DNA of 64,000 bases from Tuberibacillus calidus DSM 17572 (GTDB taxonomy: Bacteria > Bacillota > Bacilli > Bacillales > Sporolactobacillaceae), in NCBI RefSeq assembly GCF_000430685.1, contig NZ_AUMM01000017.1, forward strand, positions 1 through 64,000, in the 5' to 3' direction. This document shows, one piece after another, positions 43,581-51,069 of this stretch. Position 1 is the stretch's first letter. Each line of letters starts with the position of its first letter. The position numbers and the translations under genes are program-made. The notes beneath the pieces are model-generated. The model did no database searches and had not been told where the DNA came from. It saw nothing but the letters and a program-made list of their open reading frames with translations.

Positions 43581-43867
43581 ATAAGCTTGAAAAATGGGAA
43601 CGTTTCTTTGATTTGAAAAAACGGTTAAAAACAAAACAGGAAGTCAGAAAAGAACTTCGCTTTAATAAGGAATTATTTGATTTAATTCGCTCGGATATGC
43701 GGTTGCTTGAAGATTACGGATACAGAATCACCTTCACGGAATTGGCTTTAATTGGTCTTATGGACCTCCTTTCGATTGACCAAAATGAAAATGGATTCTA
43801 TCACCGCCGGGATAAATCAAACCTTTCCACGTTTCTCGAAAACAAAAAAAAGAAAAAGAGGGCTTAG
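43577..43867 (+). CDS. Phage protein of unknown function, coupled to erf
   Basis: A 96-residue basic, helical protein (MNKLEKWERFFDLKKRLKTK...). It starts at GTG 43577, overlapping the erf stop codon as GTGA, and thus is translationally coupled. AAGGTGG lies upstream in the end of erf. A bidirectional terminator (GAGGGC/GCCCTC at 43857-43876) follows. No family is recognised. Co-expression with erf suggests a role in recombination or replication. Confidence 0.6.
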   Translation: MNKLEKWERFFDLKKRLKTKQEVRKELRFNKELFDLIRSDMRLLEDYGYRITFTELALIGLMDLLSIDQNENGFYHRRDKSNLSTFLENKKKKKRA

Positions 43868-43882
43868 GCCCTCTCTTTTTTA
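43857..43882. terminator. Terminator between convergent erf unit and fibre gene
   Basis: AGAGGGCTTAGGCCCTCTCTTTTTT folds as AGAGGGC/GCCCTCT with a T run and separates the plus-strand pair from the minus-strand late genes. Confidence 0.85.
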
Positions 43883-43907
43883 TACCCTATTTATTGTTGT
43901 TAAACCC

Positions 43908-46724
43908 TTAAAGAATTATCACATTTACATTTTTATCGGTTGCGCCGTTATTTTTAATGATAAGATCGGAACCAACCTTTTTTATTTGAATTTCTGGGTC
44001 ATTTACTAAATAACTACTGTCCCCCAAATCGGTCTCTACCTGAACAATAGCATTTTGTGGAATATTATTGATGGTTATTTCTTGGCCGGCTGGGATGGTT
44101 TGAGATGATGAATTTTTGTTTATTATGGAGTTTTCTAATGCAATTAACTTATTTTCAATCTCTTCCGGAGTTTCCGTTAACCTCTCCCACAATTGTTCCA
44201 CAACGTTGAGTTCCCATATTTGGGGTTGATAGTTAAGGCGGTTAACAGAAGTTATGTCGAGTTTGTAATATTGGTAAGGTCTCGGGTTTTCAATATCCCA
44301 ATTTCGGGCCTCTCCTGTTGTCCAATCCGTGATACTTTGAGAATCTAAAATATCCCAGTTCACACCATCATTGGAACCTTGGAATGTAAAATCTTTTGGA
44401 GCGTAATCGGTTAGATTAATTTTAAACCCATATTGTCTTATAGTCCTTTGTTTTCCAAAATCTATTTGTAGCCATCCTGTGTTATTCACGTTTGGAGTCC
44501 AATAAGTCGTGTTATTATCGTCAAATGCGTTAAAGGCAAAGTAGCGCGAGGAGTTTTGATAAACAGAAGAAGCCGAAACCGTAATGCCGTCTTTTGTATT
44601 CCCGTCCATTTGTGGTATCGGATCGCCGTTTCCTATCCCAATAGAGCGATAAAAGGAGGAATCTTCTTTATTGAATACAATTTGGTTTAATTGTTCGGGA
44701 TGAGGGAAGGAATCAATATTGTCATATTTGGGGATGCCGCTAACCGAAGAGGACATGCTTTTGTTCGCTATAAAAGTTAATTCCGCAATCGCCACGAAGG
44801 TATTTACGGGGTCATTAGAGACATTCAGTCGATAATATCGATAGCTTTCTTGGTTGTCAAATTTAAATGTTTTTGTTTCAAATAGGCTCCAGGATAACCC
44901 ATTTTGTGAATAAATATCCACCCACGTTGATCCATCGTTTGAACCTTGCAATGTGAAAGCCGTGGCGGATGTTTTGTAATGGGATCCCCTAGCGGTATAC
45001 GAAAATCCTATAATGTTAATTTTGTTTTCTTCTCCAAAGTCTACCTGAAGCCATCCCGTATAGGTATTTGCAGCCCAAGCGAGGTTGTCATTATTTGAAA
45101 TCCCGTCAAATGCACGCCAGGCTTCAAAACCAGCACCAGCGTTTGAGCTTTCTGTTATGGTTATTTCTCCATTGGTATAATCGGTCATGATTGGGACTGG
45201 GTTATATCCGTTTAGGTCTTCTAATGTATTTTGAATGGATTCGATATCATTTTTAATATCGGAATCGTCGTATACTTTGACCTCGTCTCCATCAACTAAA
45301 ATATTTCCGTTTGTTTGCGAGACTTCTATTTTACTCCCCAAATTTTCTTTAATTTCCTGAGGAGTTTCTGTTAACCTTTCCCATAATAATTCAACCATAC
45401 TGATTTCCCAAATTTGTGGCTGGTAGTCAATATGGTTAACAGAAGTAATATCGAGTTTGTAGTACCTGTAAGGTTTAGGGTCTTCTATTTCCCAATTTCG
45501 GGTCTCGCCGGCTACCCAGTCCGTTATACTTTCGGAATCCAAAATATCCCAATTAACACCATCATTGGAACCTTGGAATGTAAAATCTTTTGGAGAATAA
45601 TTAAACGAACCGATTTTAAAACCGTATTGCTTAATAATTTTTTGTTTCCCAAAGTCTATTTGAAGCCATCCCGCATTATTCACATTTGGAGTCCAATAGG
45701 TTGACGCATTTCCATCAAATGCCTTGAAAGCAGCGTAATTTGATGAGTTTTGATAAACAGAAGAAGCTGACACCGTCACCCCATCTGTAGTATTCCCGGT
45801 CATTTTTGGAATGGGATTTCCGCTTCCTAATCCAACGGATCGATAAAAAGAGGAATCACCTTTGTTAAAGACAATTTGGTCTAATTGTTCTGGTTCTGGG
45901 AAAGAATCGATATTATCATACATCGGGATTCCGCTTCCACTGCCACCTATCGGTTGGCCGTTATATTCCAATTCCCCATTATTCTCCGATAATTTATCCA
46001 GTACATCTTTATTATCGAAAACGGGAATGTCAGTTACATTAGCTTTTTGCCCTAATTCTTGAATAATAGAAGAATCATCAAAAACAACAACTTCATTTCC
46101 GTCTACAATAATATTTCCGTTTGTTTGGGATTTTTCAACAACCGAACCTGCCCCACTAATAGGCGAACCATTAAAAATTAAATCTCCGTTTTCATCTTCC
46201 CCTATTTTATCTAACGTCTCTTTATTATCAAATACAGGAATATCGGTTAAATTGGCCATTTGTCCTAGTTCTTGAATAATAGAGGAATCATCATAAACCT
46301 TGATTTCATTCCCATCAACAACAATATTTCCATTTATTGTCGAATCAGAAACCGTTGAACCGCCATTACCTGAGATTTCTTGTCCGTCTATTGTTAGTTT
46401 GTTGTTTGAATTTATCCCCAAACGGTCAAGGGCTGATTTATTACTATGGGAATGAAGTTCCGTTTTTAGCGCGTAGTCCCCTTTAGGTTGAAAACGCGTT
46501 TCCAAATCTAAATAACTATGGCCGGTTTCTTTCCAAGAACTAGTTGGGGAATCCCAAATATAAATTAAATCTGTTTCTAAATCGGCTACCACTTCCCCGT
46601 CTTGACCTTGGTAGCCTAATCGTTCTGAGGTAGTATTAAATTTTTTAATTCCCGATCCGTTTAGTTCAATTTCAGAAATTTTCGTGTCTACATATCGTTT
46701 AAATCGGTCTGTAAAAATTGGCAT
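43908..46724 (-). CDS. Phage tail fibre / receptor-binding protein with three discoidin (F5/8 type C) domains
   Basis: A 938-residue protein. An N-terminal tail-attachment region (MPIFTDRFKRYVDTKISEIE) is followed by repeated linkers of the form NIxVDGNExxVxDDSSIIQELG and then three F5/8 type C domains at about residues 308-450, 512-655 and 704-848 (AFDGN..., GWLQIDFG, FTFQGSNDGVNWD, YRYYKLDITSV). Domains one and three are nearly identical over 140 residues. The domain type usually binds sugars, here probably cell-wall or capsule glycans of the host. ATG 46724 follows AGGGGG. The longer frame from 46772 is rejected. Confidence 0.85.
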   Translation of the reverse strand: MPIFTDRFKRYVDTKISEIELNGSGIKKFNTTSERLGYQGQDGEVVADLETDLIYIWDSPTSSWKETGHSYLDLETRFQPKGDYALKTELHSHSNKSALDRLGINSNNKLTIDGQEISGNGGSTVSDSTINGNIVVDGNEIKVYDDSSIIQELGQMANLTDIPVFDNKETLDKIGEDENGDLIFNGSPISGAGSVVEKSQTNGNIIVDGNEVVVFDDSSIIQELGQKANVTDIPVFDNKDVLDKLSENNGELEYNGQPIGGSGSGIPMYDNIDSFPEPEQLDQIVFNKGDSSFYRSVGLGSGNPIPKMTGNTTDGVTVSASSVYQNSSNYAAFKAFDGNASTYWTPNVNNAGWLQIDFGKQKIIKQYGFKIGSFNYSPKDFTFQGSNDGVNWDILDSESITDWVAGETRNWEIEDPKPYRYYKLDITSVNHIDYQPQIWEISMVELLWERLTETPQEIKENLGSKIEVSQTNGNILVDGDEVKVYDDSDIKNDIESIQNTLEDLNGYNPVPIMTDYTNGEITITESSNAGAGFEAWRAFDGISNNDNLAWAANTYTGWLQVDFGEENKINIIGFSYTARGSHYKTSATAFTLQGSNDGSTWVDIYSQNGLSWSLFETKTFKFDNQESYRYYRLNVSNDPVNTFVAIAELTFIANKSMSSSVSGIPKYDNIDSFPHPEQLNQIVFNKEDSSFYRSIGIGNGDPIPQMDGNTKDGITVSASSVYQNSSRYFAFNAFDDNNTTYWTPNVNNTGWLQIDFGKQRTIRQYGFKINLTDYAPKDFTFQGSNDGVNWDILDSQSITDWTTGEARNWDIENPRPYQYYKLDITSVNRLNYQPQIWELNVVEQLWERLTETPEEIENKLIALENSIINKNSSSQTIPAGQEITINNIPQNAIVQVETDLGDSSYLVNDPEIQIKKVGSDLIIKNNGATDKNVNVIIL

Positions 46725-46824
46725 GAAAGGTATTCCCCCTAGGCAAAAAATAAAAATGCAAAAAAGGGCCAATTTCGGCCCAAATTTGCGATTTTAATGA
46801 AATTTAATAATTATTATTGATTAT

Positions 46825-47553
46825 TCATAACAATTTAAGGAGCTTTTCTCGGGTATGCGGACCATAAATCCCATCAACTTCATGAGGCAGGTAAACCGAC
46901 TGGAAGCGCTTGACAGCATCCTCCGTTTTGGGGCCGAAAATGCCATCACAACCATGATTTTTTGCATTTTTATCGGGATAAAAATGAACCGAGCATAACG
47001 CCTCTTGAAGAGTTTTGACATTTTCTCCTCTATCCCCTTTTTTAAGAATCACATTAGGAAGTTTAATTTTTTTGGAAGGTGGTTTTTTAGAAGGTTGGGC
47101 TTGAGGTTTTGAAGAGGGGGAGTCGTATTCATATAGGTGGTTATCCTCAATGATTTTTATCAATTTTTTGGAGTAATTTGGGTCTGTTGCGTATCCACAT
47201 TTTTGAACCTGTACGCAAGCTTCTTTGTAATCTTTAGCCGTTATAACCGGTTTGTAATGATTTCTGTCCCAAGAAACACCACTAACAAATAATAGGGCAT
47301 GGTCGTTAAATGATTCCTGATAAGAGGGATATTTTTTAAATTTCGCATTGACTTTTGTAGGTTTCCCGTGGACATATTCCGTCGTCGGCATGGTGATTGA
47401 TTGGCCTTTATAACTTCCTTTAATTCCAAATAGGTTCTTGCCTTTTTGGGCTAGTCCACTTTTACCCCAATTTGATTCTAAAACGGCCTGAGCAATCGAA
47501 AGGCTCGCCAACACGCCATATTTTTTCATCGTTGCCACAGCAAATGGTGCCAC
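46825..47553 (-). CDS. Phage endolysin: glucosaminidase with peptidoglycan-binding domain
   Basis: A cell-wall hydrolase with a glucosaminidase (lysozyme subfamily 2-like) domain at residues 1-150 (LASLSIAQAVLESNWGKSGL, FGIKGSYKGQ, YPSYQESFNDHALLF, CGYATDPNYSKKLI) and a C-terminal PG_binding_1 domain (GDRGENVKTLQEALCSVHFY, DGIFGPKTEDAVKRFQ). The Glu in VLESNWG is the likely catalytic residue. The start is uncertain: GTG 47553 has no ribosome site. The proper ATG at 47581 (overlapping the holin stop as TAATG) meets TAG after four codons, and one extra base at 47569 explains this. Confidence 0.85.
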   Translation of the reverse strand: MAPFAVATMKKYGVLASLSIAQAVLESNWGKSGLAQKGKNLFGIKGSYKGQSITMPTTEYVHGKPTKVNAKFKKYPSYQESFNDHALLFVSGVSWDRNHYKPVITAKDYKEACVQVQKCGYATDPNYSKKLIKIIEDNHLYEYDSPSSKPQAQPSKKPPSKKIKLPNVILKKGDRGENVKTLQEALCSVHFYPDKNAKNHGCDGIFGPKTEDAVKRFQSVYLPHEVDGIYGPHTREKLLKLL

Positions 47554-47580
47554 TTCTTTTATAAAACTATTGATAAGTCA

Positions 47581-47820
47581 TTACTCCTTTTCCTTTTTTT
47601 CAATGGATTCTTTTAAATCATCAATTTTGCCCGATAATGTGTCATATTTTTCAGTCATATTGTCAATAAGCTCATACAATCTTTCTTCACGTTCTTTGGA
47701 TTCTTGAATAAGGCGTTCCTCGCGTTCTTTGTTATTTTTGATGGTAAAGAAGAAAAGATAAATGAATAAAGAAGGGATAATTCCATATTCTGTTATGAGT
47801 TGCACAATATCCATTTCCAA
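47581..47820 (-). CDS. BhlA/UviB-family holin-like peptide
   Basis: A 79-residue protein with one N-terminal transmembrane helix (YGIIPSLFIYLFFFTIK) and a long charged coiled coil (EREERLIQESKEREERLYEL...). This is the build of the BhlA/bacteriocin UviB family of holin-like peptides that accompany phage endolysins. It sits right before the endolysin gene, whose ATG overlaps its stop codon. It probably forms pores or helps time release of the lysin. Confidence 0.85.
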   Translation of the reverse strand: MEMDIVQLITEYGIIPSLFIYLFFFTIKNNKEREERLIQESKEREERLYELIDNMTEKYDTLSGKIDDLKESIEKKEKE

Positions 47821-47835
47821 ACGGCCTCAGCCCTT

Positions 47836-48102
47836 TTACTTTTGATTATTTTGATTAATTACTTGTATTGAGTTTTTAGCCCCGGAATAAAGCCCAAGGC
47901 TGGACAGACACAAAACCACACCAGATAAAATACCCGTTTTTAGGTCCCCCGGGGAGACATAAAAAATTCCTATTAAAATCCCCAAAATGAGGGAAATAAT
48001 AGGACTTAGTTTTTTCGGAAGACCCGTTAAATTTAATAATTGAATGACGCCAACAAGGGCGGGAATTAAAGCAATGTCTTGTAAATTAAAATTCATATAC
48101 AT
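47836..48102 (-). CDS. Phage holin
   Basis: An 88-residue protein with three hydrophobic segments (IALIPALVGVIQLLNLT, SPIISLILGILIGIFYV, ILSGVVLCLSSLGLYSG) and a polar tail, typical of class I/II phage holins. It lies next to the BhlA-like peptide and endolysin, making a normal lysis cassette. Alternative start two codons in (MNFNLQD). Confidence 0.75.
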   Translation of the reverse strand: MYMNFNLQDIALIPALVGVIQLLNLTGLPKKLSPIISLILGILIGIFYVSPGDLKTGILSGVVLCLSSLGLYSGAKNSIQVINQNNQK

Positions 48103-48112
48103 CCTCCTAATT

Positions 48113-49204
48113 TTAATGTGTAACGTAAATCAATTCACCTTCAAAGAAAGTGGATTCTTGATATAAATCCCCATCAAAATATGTTCCATCATCACTAATA
48201 ATGGAGTAATAAATTTCAAGTTGCTGATATCTAGACGCACGAGCTAGACACGTGCCGCTTAAGAGGAAATTGTTTGTATTCCCAGAGGTTGTGGTTTCCG
48301 CTAGAACGCGATAAAGCGAGGCGCCTTTCCAGAGGGATATTTTGCAATGATATCCGGGGGGGATATTATTAAAACGAACCGAACAATTAATCCGATAAAC
48401 CCCGTCATATGGGACGCGATATTTCTTTTCTTCATCAATCCATCCAAGAGTTCTTGAGTCTACATTATCATGATAAAAAGCAGTTTGATCCGATTGGTCA
48501 AATTGAACTTTATCGAAATTTAGTTTGTTCCAGTCCCTATCGGGTTTTAAAGTCACGTTTGCATAAACTCCGACACTCCATGCGACTTTTGGCCGAATAG
48601 CTTGAATGGCTTTCCCAACACTATAATCGATAATTAATTCTTCTGTTTCAATGGAGTTTTTAGTAATTGATGAACCTCCACCATTTCCCAACTCCGCTAA
48701 CAGCCAACTTTCAAAAAGTCCCGCATTTCCTCCAATAATGTTCCCATTGGAATCACGGTCTATGGTATAGGTTGATGATTTTTCATATTTTATCCCCGAA
48801 ACATAGACAACCTTATCTGGTCTAGTTTCTGAAAAAGTAATTGTTCCGGTGAATCCGCTGTATCCTATCATTTCAGGTGGGATTTGCAATCCATTTTCAT
48901 CATTTACAATGGCATTTTCAAAAGTACCATAAAAATTATCAATTTGACTATTTGTATAATGTTTAAAATCAACTGTCGTGAATGGGGTATTATTGGTCAT
49001 TTCAATAGAACTTATTTTAACTTTTGTAGTTCTCCCGTTAGAATCTTTTGTTAATGTAACGGTGGATCCATCATCAAAAGTTATTTTATTATTTGAATAA
49101 TCAATCGTAAAATGACCGAGGTTCAAGCCTTTTAATTTATCAATAATCCCGTTAAAATTATCTTCATCTAATACCTGGCCATTAAATAAACGTTTAAAAG
49201 TCAT
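48113..49204 (-). CDS. Phage tail-tip or fibre protein with C1q-like C-terminal domain
   Basis: A 363-residue protein. The N-terminal half (MTFKRLFNGQVLDEDNFNGI) resembles fibre or baseplate attachment regions. The C-terminal part (about residues 215-363) has the signature of a C1q/TNF-like jelly roll, with GWIDEEKKYRVPYDGVYRIN, SLWKGASLYRVLAETTTSGN and YQQLEIYYS. Such trimeric domains occur at the tips of siphovirus fibres. It lies upstream of the lysis genes among tail genes. Function in host binding is inferred. Confidence 0.6.
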   Translation of the reverse strand: MTFKRLFNGQVLDEDNFNGIIDKLKGLNLGHFTIDYSNNKITFDDGSTVTLTKDSNGRTTKVKISSIEMTNNTPFTTVDFKHYTNSQIDNFYGTFENAIVNDENGLQIPPEMIGYSGFTGTITFSETRPDKVVYVSGIKYEKSSTYTIDRDSNGNIIGGNAGLFESWLLAELGNGGGSSITKNSIETEELIIDYSVGKAIQAIRPKVAWSVGVYANVTLKPDRDWNKLNFDKVQFDQSDQTAFYHDNVDSRTLGWIDEEKKYRVPYDGVYRINCSVRFNNIPPGYHCKISLWKGASLYRVLAETTTSGNTNNFLLSGTCLARASRYQQLEIYYSIISDDGTYFDGDLYQESTFFEGELIYVTH

Positions 49205-49214
49205 TCAATTCCTC

Positions 49215-49667
49215 CTAAACGATAGAAATTTGCCATTCGATTTCAACTTGTTTCATATCGTTTTTGTCTTCATCGATTAACGCACGATTAAATAAAACTC
49301 CTGGATATTGGGCATTCCCCCCAAATTCCAACCCAATTTCCTTCCATTGGAAATTTGCTTCGGTGTTTTCGACGAAACAAATAATCGATAGAACCCCATT
49401 TATCACATATCTATCGGTTATTTGTTTTCTAAATTTTTGGTTGGCCAACTTCGTGTCACTTCCGGTCGGTTCGGTCGTCCCATCACCAATAACAAAATAG
49501 GAATACGTTTCATTTCCGTTGTCGAGACCAGCTAAAATATTGAATAATTTTTCTTTACCTGCATCCAAGAATAAATTGTCGTATTCGCTAACGAGTTTCC
49601 CATTTTCACGGATTAAAATATGTCCTCTCACATGAAGGGCGTCACGCTCTCGCATAAATTGGATCAC
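49215..49667 (-). CDS. Phage tail protein of unknown function
   Basis: A 150-residue protein (MIQFMRERDALHVRGHILIR...). SYFVIGDGTTEPTGSDTKLA is reminiscent of phage fibre/tail proteins that contain a GxGTxxPxxxDT turn, common in small structural proteins between the tail hub and fibres. It starts inside the previous gene (26-base overlap with the baseplate gene), consistent with a polycistronic late message. Precise role not known. Confidence 0.55.
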   Translation of the reverse strand: MIQFMRERDALHVRGHILIRENGKLVSEYDNLFLDAGKEKLFNILAGLDNGNETYSYFVIGDGTTEPTGSDTKLANQKFRKQITDRYVINGVLSIICFVENTEANFQWKEIGLEFGGNAQYPGVLFNRALIDEDKNDMKQVEIEWQISIV

Positions 49668-51069
49668 CTATCTTATTTCTTCCGATAATGAAGAAATTGG
49701 ATTGCTCCTTAAATGTTATATTTTCTTGGAAAGTTAATTTATCCTCTAATAATTTGTACCTTTGAACCAAATCATCCCCGCTGCCTTGGTCTTCCAAATC
49801 CTTTAGTCTTTTCAATATATCTTTTATTTGTGTGGTCACTTTAACCTTCTGTTCGAATTTAAGGTTTATTTCTTTCCAAGAAGGGGAAATTTTAATTTGT
49901 TTTTCGGTAAGTTCCAATACGTTATCGATTCCGAGTTCGGGGATTTTAATTGTTGTCATTCCTAAATCCCAATCATCATTAAATACGGTCAATTCCCCGT
50001 GAATCATAGGTTCTGAATACTTTGCGACATAATTAATAGCCAAATCATTCAAACTTGCGACAGTTTGTTCTCCAAAGTCCACGACAGCATCTTTTTGACC
50101 GTGCATGGAAATAGATTTTTGGTCCCTTACAATTTTGGTTATGGGATAGTTATAACGGTAAATTAACGTGATTTCATCTGTATCAAGCGGAGCTTCGCGA
50201 AATTTAATAACTTGTGAACTGTAGTCTAATAAAGCATCGTACGTTGAATCCTCGAAACTTTGCAAACCGGCCGTTCCCATGGAAATCGGCTCGCCGTTTT
50301 TATAGATTTCAACTTTACCGGAAGATGATTTAAGGGGTTTATAGTTTAGACTAAAATCTGTGTTTTTCCCGTCTCCGAAAATCGTTTGCGTGTAGTCTTC
50401 TGAAATGTCTGTTCCCCTGGCTATCAGATTATTAACCATCTGGCTTTTGTCTTTTGAAAAATTGGCAGTTCCCCTTTTATACATTCCCGAAGTGATAATT
50501 TTTTCGTTGGTTTTTTCTTCCCGTTTATAGAAACTAAACACATTATTTTCATCAACGGAGAAAGTAAATAGCAAAGGATTAGCCAGATCCTCCAAACAAT
50601 CATATAAATATTTGTTTTTAAACATGATAGTCATTTGGTAATCGACTTCTTGAATGTATCCGGGAATCAAAAATGGGGCTTCTTTAATTAAATCAAGGAC
50701 GATTTCGTGGATATATCGATTTTCCCAAGCATTGTTAATGAGAATGTCCTGAAGCTTTGAGGCTTCGGCTAAAGCTGATATTTGAAAGGTTCTTAGACGT
50801 CCTGAAAGAGATTTTGGGGCTTCTTGAATTATTCCTTTGAAATCTAATTTATAATCTTTTTCATCCCGTCTTTTGGTTGAAACTTTAAGTTCCGAACCGA
50901 TTTGAATTTTATCTATTAAATCACTGTCCAAGCGTTCTACAGTCAAATCACATTTTTTGATTTTTGAGTCTTGGGACAGTGTAATTGAGACATCTGTAAA
51001 CGTATTTAATAAAATAGAAGACCCCTTAGGGGGCAATAATTCAATTTTGGTTTGATTTAAAAATGTCAT
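49642..51069 (-). CDS. Phage tail/baseplate protein (hub-like)
   Basis: A 475-residue protein right after the tape measure gene with which it shares one base (ATGA-type overlap). DFKGIIQEAPKSLSGRLRTF, IHEIVLDLIKEAPFLIPGYI and SFSVDENNVFSFYKREEKTN-like regions (the exact segment is TFSVDENNVFSFYKREEKT) point to a baseplate hub / tail-associated protein, usual at this position in siphoviruses. The C-terminus forms a coiled coil (LKDLEDQGSGDDLVQRYKLL). Confidence 0.65.
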   Translation of the reverse strand: MTFLNQTKIELLPPKGSSILLNTFTDVSITLSQDSKIKKCDLTVERLDSDLIDKIQIGSELKVSTKRRDEKDYKLDFKGIIQEAPKSLSGRLRTFQISALAEASKLQDILINNAWENRYIHEIVLDLIKEAPFLIPGYIQEVDYQMTIMFKNKYLYDCLEDLANPLLFTFSVDENNVFSFYKREEKTNEKIITSGMYKRGTANFSKDKSQMVNNLIARGTDISEDYTQTIFGDGKNTDFSLNYKPLKSSSGKVEIYKNGEPISMGTAGLQSFEDSTYDALLDYSSQVIKFREAPLDTDEITLIYRYNYPITKIVRDQKSISMHGQKDAVVDFGEQTVASLNDLAINYVAKYSEPMIHGELTVFNDDWDLGMTTIKIPELGIDNVLELTEKQIKISPSWKEINLKFEQKVKVTTQIKDILKRLKDLEDQGSGDDLVQRYKLLEDKLTFQENITFKEQSNFFIIGRNKIGDPIYARA

